The position numbers and the translations under genes were made by a program. This document shows positions 8,610 through 17,361 of a DNA stretch of 64,000 bases, piece after piece (positions within the stretch are counted from its first letter, which is position 1; each line of letters starts with the position of its first letter). The DNA is taken from NCBI GenBank assembly GCA_035566435.1, contig DATMRF010000083.1, positions 111,068-175,067 of the forward strand, written 5' to 3'. Origin of the DNA: DATMRF01 sp035566435 (lineage in GTDB: Bacteria; Verrucomicrobiota; Verrucomicrobiia; Limisphaerales; UBA8199). Below the pieces are notes generated by a model that was given only the letters and a program-made list of their open reading frames with translations, made no database searches and had not been told where the DNA came from.

Positions 8610-9089
8610 ATGGCAATATCCGTTGGCACCAAAGCGCCCGATTTCAGCTTGAAATCGAAACAACCTTCCGGCCTCGTGGACGTGAAACTCAGCGATAATT
8701 TCGGCAAGAAGAACACCGTGCTTCTGTTCTTCCCCGCCGCCTTCACCAGCGTTTGCACCAAGGAGCTGTGTGATATTACTGCCGGGCTGAACGGCTACTC
8801 GGGACTGAACGCCAGTGTCATCGCCGTGAGCGTCGATACTCCGTTTGCGCAGGAAGCCTGGGCCCAGAAGGAAAAGATCAACATCCCCCTGGTCAGTGAT
8901 TTGAACAAGGAAGTGATCAATAAGTACGATGTGGTGTTCCCGATGCTCGCGGGCATCGGCGATACCGCTGCCCGCGCCGCGTTCGTCATCGACAAGCAGG
9001 GCGTTGTCCAATACAGTGAGCAAACGCCTACGCCTAAAGACCTGCCCGATTTCGACAAGGTCAAGGCGACGCTTGCGAAGTTGAAGTAG
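8610..9089 (+). CDS. Peroxiredoxin, AhpE-like redoxin
   Basis: Redoxin-family protein of 159 residues. The peroxidatic Cys49 is in FFPAAFTSVCTKELC with a second Cys54, and the VIAVSVDTPFAQEAW and AAFVIDKQGVVQY blocks are typical of AhpE/BCP-like peroxiredoxins. It is clearly diverged from the neighbouring bcp product and carries no C-terminal extension. Two different peroxiredoxin genes in succession suggest a peroxide-defence pair, although the second has its own promoter candidate. Confidence 0.9.
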   Translation: MAISVGTKAPDFSLKSKQPSGLVDVKLSDNFGKKNTVLLFFPAAFTSVCTKELCDITAGLNGYSGLNASVIAVSVDTPFAQEAWAQKEKINIPLVSDLNKEVINKYDVVFPMLAGIGDTAARAAFVIDKQGVVQYSEQTPTPKDLPDFDKVKATLAKLK

Positions 9090-9228
9090 GGCGTCAGGGC
9101 GTTTTCAGCGGGAAAGTTTGGGGTGCAGACAGCTGGCGATGGATGCAGGCGGAAGCTTGGGCCAAAGATCCGCTCGTCGGTTCCTGGGTTGCTGAGAGAA
9201 GGCAGGACGGAGTTGACGCCATCCAGCG

Positions 9229-10212
9229 CTATGTCGCGACGTTTCCGCCGTACCAAGGGCGAGTCCGTTTGGAATTCGGACCCGAAGCGACGCTGAAGAC
9301 GCGGCGGGCGAGCTTGGCGTTGTCTTCCACTTGCCAGTCGAACATTCCCACGAGGATGAAGTCTGCGCCGCCATTGACGGAGTAAGGAAAAGCTGCGCGC
9401 GGCTGGATGGCTCCGGCGGCGAGGATTTTGAAGGCAATCCAGGGTTTGGTGATTTTGGCGAACACATCAATGACAGCTTGGGCATTGCTGCACCAGGAAT
9501 TGTCGTTCTTGCTTACACGATCCGGTTCATCGGGCCTGGTGCCCGTGAAATACTCATTCGTGTGCAGCGTTTTCTGGTAGAAATCGACATCGAGTTTGCG
9601 TTTTTCGCATTCGATGATGACCCGGAGGTCGTGGGCGGCGACACCGGCGACGCGTTTCTGCGAGCGAATGTATTGAACGGCCTCGCCTACTTTTTCGAAC
9701 TTGTCATCGCCCAGGAGGCGTTCGGCGGTGTCACCGGTCAGGTGAATCCCCACCGCGCCTTCGGCGATGGCCCGTTGGCTTTGGGAATAGCCGCCGCCGG
9801 CGTCGAGCCGCACCTGGGAGATCCAGTGCATTTTACCGCCATTTTTCCAATGCTCGAATAGTTGGGAGTTATCGTCCATGACCCAGGTGTTGATCGCCGT
9901 GATCCCGTTCTGCTCGCCGAGTTCGAGTGTTTCGCGGATCTTCGACGGGGTATTGTAGCGGCGCATCAGGGTGGAGACGTAGCCCAAATCCCGGGAATGC
10001 GACCAGCCACCGATGAGGTTGCCGCCCATGATTAACCGGCTGAGCTCGAGGTTGGCGATTTTGCCTTTCGGGAGCACTTGGGATTCAGGGCTGGCGCCGA
10101 TGGGCGCGGGAGGGACATTGATTGCGGATTGTGCCCCTAGCGTGAGCGGGATCGCGGCGGACGCGAGGAGCGAAGATTTTACGAAGTCACGTCGAGAGAA
10201 GTGGCGTCTCAT
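9229..10212 (-). CDS. Tat-exported aldo/keto reductase-like protein
   Basis: Protein of 327 residues with a twin-arginine leader: FSRRDFVKSSLLASAAIPLTLG at 5-26, so it should be folded before export to the periplasm. After the leader, LELSRLIMGGNLIGGWSHSRDL and the later blocks ETLELGEQNGITAINTW and KILAAGAIQP resemble the TIM-barrel aldo/keto reductase superfamily, with VAGVAAHD in the middle. The classical catalytic Tyr-Lys-His set is not obvious, so the activity is uncertain. Similar Tat-exported barrels are common in Planctomycetes and Verrucomicrobia. It stands alone between a peroxiredoxin and a permease. Confidence 0.7.
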   Translation of the reverse strand: MRRHFSRRDFVKSSLLASAAIPLTLGAQSAINVPPAPIGASPESQVLPKGKIANLELSRLIMGGNLIGGWSHSRDLGYVSTLMRRYNTPSKIRETLELGEQNGITAINTWVMDDNSQLFEHWKNGGKMHWISQVRLDAGGGYSQSQRAIAEGAVGIHLTGDTAERLLGDDKFEKVGEAVQYIRSQKRVAGVAAHDLRVIIECEKRKLDVDFYQKTLHTNEYFTGTRPDEPDRVSKNDNSWCSNAQAVIDVFAKITKPWIAFKILAAGAIQPRAAFPYSVNGGADFILVGMFDWQVEDNAKLARRVFSVASGPNSKRTRPWYGGNVAT

Positions 10213-10283
10213 GAAGGCAGCTTTACAAAACTGGCGTGAATGTCAATAGAGATGATGGGTTACTCGACTTTGGGGGTCGCTGG

Positions 10284-10357
10284 GGTAGGGCGGGATGTCC
10301 CAGCGCGACGCATCTTTGCGAGGGAATAAGGGCTCGCCCAGGACAGCGCGTCCTACC
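10284..10357. repeat. Imperfect inverted repeat (GGTAGGrCG...TGTCC) in a 436-bp gap
   Basis: Arms 10284-10300 and 10341-10357 match at 14 of 17 positions when one is reverse-complemented. The word GACAGCGCGTCC in the right arm occurs again at 21908-21919, also intergenic, suggesting a dispersed repeat. The rest of the 10213-10648 gap holds no convincing gene; open frames there lack codon-like composition. Confidence 0.5.
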
Positions 10358-10648
10358 TGCGCCGATCCGTAGAAGGAGCGAGAAGCGCTAGAGCAAGGTT
10401 CTTAGTAACGATCCCCAGGGCATGCCGTTACCGGGCGGGCATCATGGAGGAGGCTTCGGTGTCTGGTCCGTCGTGCCAGGTGAGCGGGGCAAGATTCGCT
10501 TGCTTACGGGGCGTAGCCTGTCTATCCCCACGGTGGAGACGTCACAAACGTCAAAAGGCGCTAACTGTGGATGGCGGACGGGCAAGAGAATACTCATGAC
10601 CGGCATACGGGCGAATGGGATCGTGCGAATGGGCGGTGAGGCAGCTAC

Positions 10649-12022
10649 ATGAGCGCTCGCGAGCAAATCAGCGCCGCCCAGGTGTCGAAGACTTCCAGCC
10701 CTGGAATGCTGGCTGGAGTCGATGTCGCGGCTCGAGAACGATTACGGGGATGGCAGGTTCGGATTTTTTGGGCGCTTTGGGGAGCCTACGCCTCTTACTA
10801 CCTCTGTCGCGTCAACTTCGCGGTGGCTCAGCCGGCAATATTGAAGGAGTTCCCAGGGTGGACCAACGCGCAAACGGGGAGCATTCCCTCGACCTACGCG
10901 GCGGTTTATGCCGTGGGGCAGCTTGTAAACGGCACGCTGGGTCAACGCTGTGGCGCCCGTCGCCTGATGACAGCGGCTTTGCTCACCGCTTCGCTCACGA
11001 ATGTTCTGTTCGCTTTCGCCACGTCCTTGAGCGCTATGCGACTGCTGTGGGCGATTAACGGGTGGGGGCAGTCGGCGGGCTGGTCGCTGATGGTCCAGGC
11101 CTTGTCAAACTGGAACACGTCTGACCGCCGGGGCACCCTGATTGGATGGCTCTCGACCTGCTACCAGGCCGGTCACGTGGTGTCGTGGCTGCTGGCCGGG
11201 GCCCTGTGCGACACGCTCGGCTGGCGCACGGCGTTCCTGGTTCCGGGGGTATTTGTTCTGCCGGTCGCTCTGGCGTTTTTCTTCCTCCTGCGCGACTCGC
11301 CTGACGAAGTTGGGTTGCCGGTCGTTCGCGACGACGTGAGGCCGCGGGCTGCACCACGGAACGACTCCGTGGAGATAACCGCTGCGTCGCCGCGGGAAGA
11401 AAGCACGGGACGCCTGCTCGCGATGACTCTTAGCAACCCCGTTCTCTGGATCCTCGCTTTCAGTTCGTTCGTCCTGAACGTCATTCGTTACAGTTTCATG
11501 AATTGGAGCGTTCAATACATGGCGGATTTCCACGGACGCAGCATCAGAAACAGTGTCTATACAGCGCTCATGATTCCGCTGTTCGGTTCACTGGGAGCTG
11601 TTGCGGCGGGCTGGGCGTCGGATCGGCTGTTTGGCCGGCGTCGCGCGCCGGTGTGTTTGTTGATGCTCGTGGGCGTGGCCGCAACCTGCGCCGCGATGAC
11701 GGCGGTTGCACCAGACGACTGGGCGACGACAACGGTATTGATGGGGGTGGCCGGATTCATGATTTATGGCCCGGACATGCTGGTGAGCGGCGTGGCGACG
11801 GTTGACCTCAGCTACCCGAAAGGCGCCTCGATGGCAACGGGGCTGACGATGAGCCTTGGCGCATTGGGCGCAATCTTCGCCGGCGCCGGCGTCGGTTACC
11901 TCAATGATCTTACGCACGGAAACTGGTCGGTGATTTTCTGGACGCTGGCCGCACTGCCCGTGATCCCAGCTGTGCTGATGGCGTTCATCTGGAACGTGCG
12001 GCCCAGGGCCGTGCGGAGTTGA
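10649..12022 (+). CDS. MFS permease, organophosphate:phosphate antiporter (GlpT/UhpT-like) family
   Basis: Integral membrane protein of 457 residues with about twelve hydrophobic segments. The N-terminal helix carries YASYYLCRVNFAVAQPAI, the OPA-family counterpart of the GlpT sequence that supplies a phosphate-binding arginine; WGQSAGWSLMVQALSNW and RGTLIGWLSTCYQAGHV are further family blocks. Family members exchange phosphate for glycerol-3-phosphate or hexose phosphates; the substrate here is not determinable. The central cytoplasmic loop (about 225-260) is charged and variable. The first 30 residues are polar and could belong to a later start. Confidence 0.82.
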   Translation: MSAREQISAAQVSKTSSPGMLAGVDVAARERLRGWQVRIFWALWGAYASYYLCRVNFAVAQPAILKEFPGWTNAQTGSIPSTYAAVYAVGQLVNGTLGQRCGARRLMTAALLTASLTNVLFAFATSLSAMRLLWAINGWGQSAGWSLMVQALSNWNTSDRRGTLIGWLSTCYQAGHVVSWLLAGALCDTLGWRTAFLVPGVFVLPVALAFFFLLRDSPDEVGLPVVRDDVRPRAAPRNDSVEITAASPREESTGRLLAMTLSNPVLWILAFSSFVLNVIRYSFMNWSVQYMADFHGRSIRNSVYTALMIPLFGSLGAVAAGWASDRLFGRRRAPVCLLMLVGVAATCAAMTAVAPDDWATTTVLMGVAGFMIYGPDMLVSGVATVDLSYPKGASMATGLTMSLGALGAIFAGAGVGYLNDLTHGNWSVIFWTLAALPVIPAVLMAFIWNVRPRAVRS

Positions 12023-12170
12023 GCCGGCTTTTGCTTCGGCACGATTTCAAGTATTCGGGCAGTACGAAGGAGATGCGCTCATCGACGGTGGTGCCGGGAC
12101 CGTTAAGCGAAGATCTCAGAATTTTCGGCTGCGTTGCATTACGGTCGGACTGTGGCAGACTCCGAACGGC

Positions 12171-13754
12171 ATGAACCAGAACCCTAATCGTCGCCGAATG
12201 CGCTGGTGGATGCCTGCGACGCTGATCCTCCTTGCCGGGGGGACTGCTCTTTACTTGCGGGCGCGCGAAATCCCCTACCTGGAACCAACTCTGCTCGGTA
12301 TTGGCGTCTTGACGGTCCTGTTGCTGGGTGTCTGGTATATCTTTTTTACGGGGCTGCGGTGGCGAACCCGGCTGGCCCTGGCCCTCATGAGCGCCGGGTT
12401 GCTCGCGGGCCTTTATTTCGGCGTAAAGAATCTCACTCGGGTCGAAGGCTCTATCGGCGGTTCCGGGATTCCGCGATTGGTTTGGAAATGGTCGCCCAAG
12501 CGAGAAGGGGCGCCACGGCCATTGGCGTTGCAACCGGAGGCCGTGGCTCGGACCCAGCCTGCCGAAAACGCCCCGTCGCAAGAGGGTGAGTATCCGCAGT
12601 TTCTCGGGCCCGAGCGCTCCGGAATGCTTGCCGGCACTCGACTGGTCCAGGACTGGGAGCGCTCGCCGCCCAAACTCGTGTGGCGGCAACCGATCGGGCT
12701 GGGGTGGTCCGCATTCGCCGTGTCGGGCCGGCATGCCATCACTCAGGAACAGCGTCGCGAAGATGAGTTGATCGTTTGTTACGAATTGGGAACCGGCCGC
12801 GCGCTCTGGGCTCACACGAATCGCGTTCGGTTTAGCGAGCCGCTGGGCGGTGATGGGCCGCGCGCTACGCCCACGATTCAGAAGGGGCGGGTCTATGCCA
12901 TGGGAGCGTCGGGCATTCTCGATTGCCTCGAGGAAATAACTGGCCAGTTGGTTTGGTCTCGTGACGTTTTGGGCGAGAACCACCTCTCCAACCTTACTTG
13001 GGGCAAGAGTTGTTCTCCGCTGCTCGCGGGGGAGTTGGTCGTGGTGACCGGAGGAAGGCAGCGGGAGAAGACGCTCCTGGCCTACGAGGCCGCCACCGGC
13101 AAGCCGGTCTGGCAGACCGGCCACGACGAAGCCAGTTATTGCTCACCCCTGTTGGCCTCGTTGTCTGGCCAGGAGCAAATCCTCATCGTCAACGCCCATA
13201 GCGTAACAGGGCACGACCCGCACAGCGGCCAAGTCGTGTGGGAATACCCTTGGCCCGACACTTCCGCCAAAGCCACTCAACCGATGGTGATCGATTCGAA
13301 TCGCGTTTTCGTCGCCGCCGGCTATGGCGTCGGTTGCGTGATGTTGAAGGTTGAACGAGCCACCGGGGGAACAGGGTCGGCGACAGCCGTTTGGAAGAAT
13401 CGCAACTTGAAGCCCAAGTTTACCAATCTCGTCCGCCGGGGGAACTGCGTGTACGGCCTCGACGACGGGATCCTGGCCTGTGTGGACCTGACTGAGGGAA
13501 ACAGGCAGTGGAAGGAAGGTCGTTACGGCCACGGGCAGATCCTTTTGGTGGATGACCTGCTGCTCATCCAGGCCGAATCGGGCGAGGTCGCGTTGGTGGA
13601 GATCAGCCCGGAAAAGCCCAGGGAACGTGCCCGGTTCCGGGCACTCCCGGGGAAGACGTGGAATAACCCGGTGATGCTTCATGAGCTCCTGCTGGTTCGT
13701 AACGACCAGGAAGCGGCGTGTTACCGCCTGCCGCTGGACCGGGCCCAGCCTTAG
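12171..13754 (+). CDS. Membrane-anchored PQQ-type beta-propeller protein
   Basis: Protein of 527 residues. Three hydrophobic segments lie in the first 90 residues (around 14-30, 41-60 and 67-85), then an exported propeller begins with YPQFLGPERSG at about 140. Repeated W-x(3-4)-G-x-LY/AW units (GRALWAHTN, TGQLVWSRD, TGKPVWQTG, SGQVVWEYP) are the PQQ-like blade pattern. The motif set of a PQQ alcohol dehydrogenase is not seen, so an enzymatic role is not supported; such proteins may bind ligands or act in the periplasm as scaffolds. The secreted protein at 19361 is a paralogue lacking the membrane segments. Confidence 0.8.
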   Translation: MNQNPNRRRMRWWMPATLILLAGGTALYLRAREIPYLEPTLLGIGVLTVLLLGVWYIFFTGLRWRTRLALALMSAGLLAGLYFGVKNLTRVEGSIGGSGIPRLVWKWSPKREGAPRPLALQPEAVARTQPAENAPSQEGEYPQFLGPERSGMLAGTRLVQDWERSPPKLVWRQPIGLGWSAFAVSGRHAITQEQRREDELIVCYELGTGRALWAHTNRVRFSEPLGGDGPRATPTIQKGRVYAMGASGILDCLEEITGQLVWSRDVLGENHLSNLTWGKSCSPLLAGELVVVTGGRQREKTLLAYEAATGKPVWQTGHDEASYCSPLLASLSGQEQILIVNAHSVTGHDPHSGQVVWEYPWPDTSAKATQPMVIDSNRVFVAAGYGVGCVMLKVERATGGTGSATAVWKNRNLKPKFTNLVRRGNCVYGLDDGILACVDLTEGNRQWKEGRYGHGQILLVDDLLLIQAESGEVALVEISPEKPRERARFRALPGKTWNNPVMLHELLLVRNDQEAACYRLPLDRAQP

Positions 13755-13797
13755 AGCGGCCCGGCTTCCGTTTGGTGCGGGTATCTCACCGCTTTTC

Positions 13798-13933
13798 GTA
13801 GCGCAGACTTCCAAGTCCGCCGTATCGGGGGTTTCCAAACCTGCGGCCTGGCAAAAGCGTGCGCCATTGCCAAAGGGGGCGCGCTGCCGACTTAGAGGTC
13901 GGCGATACGGCAGGTTTGGAAACCTGAGCTACC
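13798..13933. repeat. Interspersed repeat with GTAGCGCAG-type inverted ends
   Basis: The 136-bp unit starts GTAGCGCAGACTTCC and ends GGTTTGGAAACCTGAGCTAC; the ends are imperfect inverted repeats. Inside are CTTCCAAGTC, GTTTCCAAACCTGC and CTTAGAGGTCGGCGATACGG words. A related 120-bp copy with perfect 15-bp ends lies at 51716-51835. It fills most of the gap before korA. Confidence 0.75.
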
Positions 13934-14029
13934 GCGGTTGCTGCCACGATGCCAAGTGGGTAAAAAATGTTAAGGTTTTGCCAATGGACGGTGAGCAGAG
14001 GAATAGGAAATCAGGAGGATAGATAATGC

Positions 14030-15820
14030 ATGAGTCAAGATTTGATTATCGGGATTGCCGGCGCTGGCGGCGACGGCGTGGTTTCCGCGGGTGAGTCTTT
14101 AATCACCGCCGCGGCGCTGGAGGGCTATCACGGCATCATGACCAAGAGTTTTGGGTCACAAATCCGTGGTGGCGAGGCCTCGTGCCGGTTGCGGCTGGCC
14201 ACCCAGCCGGTGCTCAACCCGAACGGGCCGCTCGACGTGGCGGTGGCGCTTAACTGGGAGGATTTCAAGCGGTTTGGCGGGGAACTGCCGGTGCAATCCA
14301 CGACGATTGTGATTTATGAGACCAACACCGGGGCGGCTCCCGACAAGCTACCTCTGGAAGGCGTAACGCCGGCGGTGGTGTTCAGCGTGCCGATCACCGA
14401 GCTGGCCCAGAAACATGCCGGCACCGACAAGGCAAAGAATATCGTAATCACCGGGTTGCTGGCGGGTTGGTTTGGAATCGGGCGCGAGAGCATGCTGGCG
14501 GGGATTCGCAAGAAATTTGCCAAGAAAGGGGTGGCGGTGGTGGAGGGCAACGTGCGAGCGTTTCAAGCAGGCTTGGCTTTCGCCGAGACGCACCCACTGG
14601 CGGAGGACCGAAGGCTGGCGGCCCCGAAAACGGCCCGGGAAGCAAAGTTGCTCACGGACGGCAACGATATTTGCGCGGCGGGGGCAGTCTTTGCCGGGTG
14701 CACTTTTTTCTCCGGCTATCCCATCACGCCCTCGACCGAGATTATGCAGTTTTTCGACCGCGAGATTTGGAAGTATGGCGGCACGGTGCTGCAGGCGGAG
14801 GATGAAATTGCCGGCGTCGGCGCGGTGGTAGGGGCATCGTTTGCCGGCAAGAAAGCGATGACCGCCACCTCCGGGCCCGGGATGTCGCTGAAGACGGAGA
14901 TGCTTGGGCTGGCGAGCATCGCCGAGCTGCCGCTGGTCTGCGTGAACGTTCAGCGCGGCGGTCCGTCCACCGGCATGCCCACCAAAGCGGAGCAATCGGA
15001 TCTGTTGCAGGCGGCGTTTTCGGCGCATGGTGATTGCTTGCGGCCGGTGCTGGCACCGACCGACGTGGGCGACATGTTTGGGATTACTGTGGAGGCCTTC
15101 AACCTGGCGGAGTATTACCAGACCCCGGTGATCGTCCTGTCGGACCAGGAGATCGCGCAACGCAAGGAGACTGTCGAGCCGATCGACACCTCGGCGTTCA
15201 AGCTGGTGGAGCGCCGGCGTCCAACCGAGGCGGAGCTGGTGCAGTATGCGCGGTTCAAGCTGACGGAGTCCGGCATCAGCCCCATCAGCCATCCGGGGCT
15301 GCCTGGGGGCAACTACCTGGCATCCGGGATCGAGCACAATGAACTCGGCCGGCCCACGGCCAAGGGCGAGATCCACGCCCAGATGAACGAAAAACGGTTT
15401 CGCAAGTTTAACCCGCTCAAGAACCGGCGCGATTTATTCGTGGTGGAAGGCGACCCCGATGCGCCAATCGGGCTGGTAAGCTGGGGAAGCGTCGCCGGCG
15501 TGGCGCGGGAAGCGCTCCGGCTGGCCCGGGCGGAAGGATTGCACGCGAAACTGCTGGTGCCCAAACTTCTCTACCCGGTGGCCGAACAGGTGTACCAGGA
15601 CTTCTTCGCGTCGGTGCGGCGGGGGCTGTTCATCGAGCAATCGTTCCAGGGACAACTCTACCGGCTGGTGAGAATGTACGTGGATCTTCCCGCCCAAGTC
15701 AAACCGCTGGCCAGGAGCGGCTCCAATCCGATCCAGCCGACGGAAGTGCTCGAACGGCTGCGCGCGATGGTGGTCGCGCTGCAGGGCAACAACCACCAAC
15801 CCGAGCACGTCGCGGACTGA
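14030..15820 (+). CDS. korA: 2-oxoacid:ferredoxin oxidoreductase, fused gamma-alpha subunit
   Basis: Subunit of 596 residues. Residues about 1-190 are the gamma domain (GIAGAGGDGVVSAGESL, FGSQIRGGEASCRLR); about 210-596 are the alpha pyrimidine-binding and transketolase-like part (FFSGYPITPSTEIMQ, EDEIAGVGAVVGASFAGKKAMTATSGPG). This fused layout is typical of 2-oxoglutarate:ferredoxin oxidoreductase KorA. With KorB it oxidatively decarboxylates a 2-oxoacid to acyl-CoA with ferredoxin as acceptor. AGGAGG at 14013-14018 supports the ATG at 14030. No ferredoxin gene is adjacent. It is followed by korB after 29 bases. Confidence 0.92.
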   Translation: MSQDLIIGIAGAGGDGVVSAGESLITAAALEGYHGIMTKSFGSQIRGGEASCRLRLATQPVLNPNGPLDVAVALNWEDFKRFGGELPVQSTTIVIYETNTGAAPDKLPLEGVTPAVVFSVPITELAQKHAGTDKAKNIVITGLLAGWFGIGRESMLAGIRKKFAKKGVAVVEGNVRAFQAGLAFAETHPLAEDRRLAAPKTAREAKLLTDGNDICAAGAVFAGCTFFSGYPITPSTEIMQFFDREIWKYGGTVLQAEDEIAGVGAVVGASFAGKKAMTATSGPGMSLKTEMLGLASIAELPLVCVNVQRGGPSTGMPTKAEQSDLLQAAFSAHGDCLRPVLAPTDVGDMFGITVEAFNLAEYYQTPVIVLSDQEIAQRKETVEPIDTSAFKLVERRRPTEAELVQYARFKLTESGISPISHPGLPGGNYLASGIEHNELGRPTAKGEIHAQMNEKRFRKFNPLKNRRDLFVVEGDPDAPIGLVSWGSVAGVAREALRLARAEGLHAKLLVPKLLYPVAEQVYQDFFASVRRGLFIEQSFQGQLYRLVRMYVDLPAQVKPLARSGSNPIQPTEVLERLRAMVVALQGNNHQPEHVAD

Positions 15821-15849
15821 GCCGGAAACCTTTAACAGAAGCACTGATT

Positions 15850-16743
15850 ATGACCACCCTCGAACCCCTTCCGGCCGCCAGGTTTCAAGCCGGCGATTTC
15901 AAGAGTGACCTCAAGCCCATCTGGTGTCCGGGCTGCGGCGACTTCGGCGTCGTGACGGCGATCACGCGGGCTCTGGCGGCGATTGGACGGCCGCCGCACG
16001 AGATCGCGTTTATCTCAGGCATCGGTTGTTCTAGCCGCATCCCCGGTTACACGACCGCTTACGGCTTCAACACCGTGCACGGGCGTTCGCTGCCCATTGC
16101 GCAAGGAATCAAGCTGGCCAATCCTGATTTGCTAGTACTGGTCGCGAGCGGCGACGGCGACGGTTTTTCCATCGGTGGCGGGCACGTGGCGCATGTCATC
16201 CGGCGCAACATCGACCTGACCTATATCGTGATGGACAACCAGATTTACGGCCTGACCAAAGGGCAGTTGTCGCCGACTTCCGAGCGCGGGCGCAAGACAG
16301 TCACGTCGAGCTTTGGCAGCCTGGAAGACCCGGTGAACCCGCTGCTCTACGTTATGGGCTACGGCGCCTCGTTCGTGGCTCAGGGCTCACCGGCAGACAT
16401 GGCCGGCCTTGCCCGGATCATCGAGGAAGGCATCCGCTTTCCGGGATTCGCCTTTATCAACGTTCGGTCGCCTTGCGTCACCTACGGGGAGGAAGAACAG
16501 CAGCTCAAAGCGCAAAAGACTAAAATGCAGAGCCTCGAATCCATCGGTCACGATCCGTCGGACCGTGCCCGGGCTACCGAGCTCGCGCGCGCATACGGGA
16601 CCAAACTTTACACCGGAGTCCTTTATCGCAACCCCAAGCCGCCGCCCACGTACGGCGATGGCGTGACCGAACGCCAACAGGCGCTGAAGAAACAAGCCGT
16701 CCCGCGGCATGAGATCCTCAAACGTTTTGTGCCAAGCATTTGA
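15850..16743 (+). CDS. korB: 2-oxoacid:ferredoxin oxidoreductase, beta subunit
   Basis: Thiamine-diphosphate-binding subunit of 297 residues. The WCPGCGDFG motif (Cys26, Cys29) opens the domain, GIGCSSRIPGY follows, and the diphosphate/Mg site is GDGDGFSIGGGH ... MDNQIYGLTKGQ. These blocks and the length match KorB of the two-subunit enzymes. Cysteines of an internal 4Fe-4S site are limited to the CPGC pair plus later single cysteines, as usual for this type. Forms an operon with korA. Confidence 0.93.
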   Translation: MTTLEPLPAARFQAGDFKSDLKPIWCPGCGDFGVVTAITRALAAIGRPPHEIAFISGIGCSSRIPGYTTAYGFNTVHGRSLPIAQGIKLANPDLLVLVASGDGDGFSIGGGHVAHVIRRNIDLTYIVMDNQIYGLTKGQLSPTSERGRKTVTSSFGSLEDPVNPLLYVMGYGASFVAQGSPADMAGLARIIEEGIRFPGFAFINVRSPCVTYGEEEQQLKAQKTKMQSLESIGHDPSDRARATELARAYGTKLYTGVLYRNPKPPPTYGDGVTERQQALKKQAVPRHEILKRFVPSI

Positions 16744-17030
16744 GGCAGTGGCAATCGGACCCTGAGCAAGTCACCTCGGTTTCGCGAGGGTCTTCGCCCA
16801 GCGCGAACAAGCTTCATCTAACGTGCCATCGCCGATGATACGGATTGTCCAACCCCTTGATGTCAGTGTCCACGGCGGTGACGTATTCGAGAATCTTTCT
16901 GCTCATAGCTTTGGTTGTGAATCGGAGCTTGTCTAGCCAGCGGCAATGTTCACTGGTTTTTTCGCTGCGACGAGAACTTTCTGGAGTTCATCCGGAAGAC
17001 ATCAGAAATGGGGGTTAACGCAGCGCCTGA
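16744..17030. other. Gap with no supported gene
   Basis: After korB I see only a weak hairpin near 16774-16789 without a T-run and a 30-codon minus-strand open frame (16814-16906) that I do not recognise. It leads into the glycosidase remnant that follows. Confidence 0.4.
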
Positions 17031-17357
17031 TCTATTGATGGGAATCTGCGCTTCGCGCTGCAGGAGCAAAGTCAGGGTCAGCCAATGTTCATGTTCGACC
17101 GTAAGCTCTGGGCGTCCCAAAAGGAGCGTTTCGTGCAAAGCTACCGGAACACTTGCACTGCCGTGCGGGCGACCGGCTACTCGGAGATGACCGACCACCG
17201 TTTCCTCACCGCCGACCGAAACGTTCAGCAGACCACCTTCGCCAACGGGATGACAGTCACCGTGAATTTTGGCGAGACGGCCTTTCCTTTGAGGTCGGGA
17301 CAGAAGGTGCCTCCGATGGGGATGCGCGTAATCGGGATGCCAAAGTTTCCTCACTGA
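17031..17357 (+). pseudogene. C-terminal remnant of a glycoside hydrolase
   Basis: A frame open from just after a TGA at 17028 to a stop at 17355 encodes about 108 residues that read like the end of a large secreted glycosidase: FALQEQSQGQPMFMFD, YRNTCTAVRATGYSEMTDHR, then FLTADRNVQQTTFANG and TVTVNFGE, the last resembling the terminal beta-sandwich found in GH101/GH129-like and related enzymes. No start codon with a binding site or upstream catalytic part remains. It ends 4 bases before the next gene. The family assignment rests on motif memory only. Confidence 0.5.
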
Positions 17358-17361
17358 ACAA

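Noticed and set aside
11985..13124. 379-codon minus-strand frame
   Set aside because: Antisense to the PQQ-propeller gene; high-GC shadow frame without motifs.
14348..15376. 342-codon minus-strand frame
   Set aside because: Shadow of korA, rich in His/Arg/Gln as expected for antisense GC-rich coding DNA.
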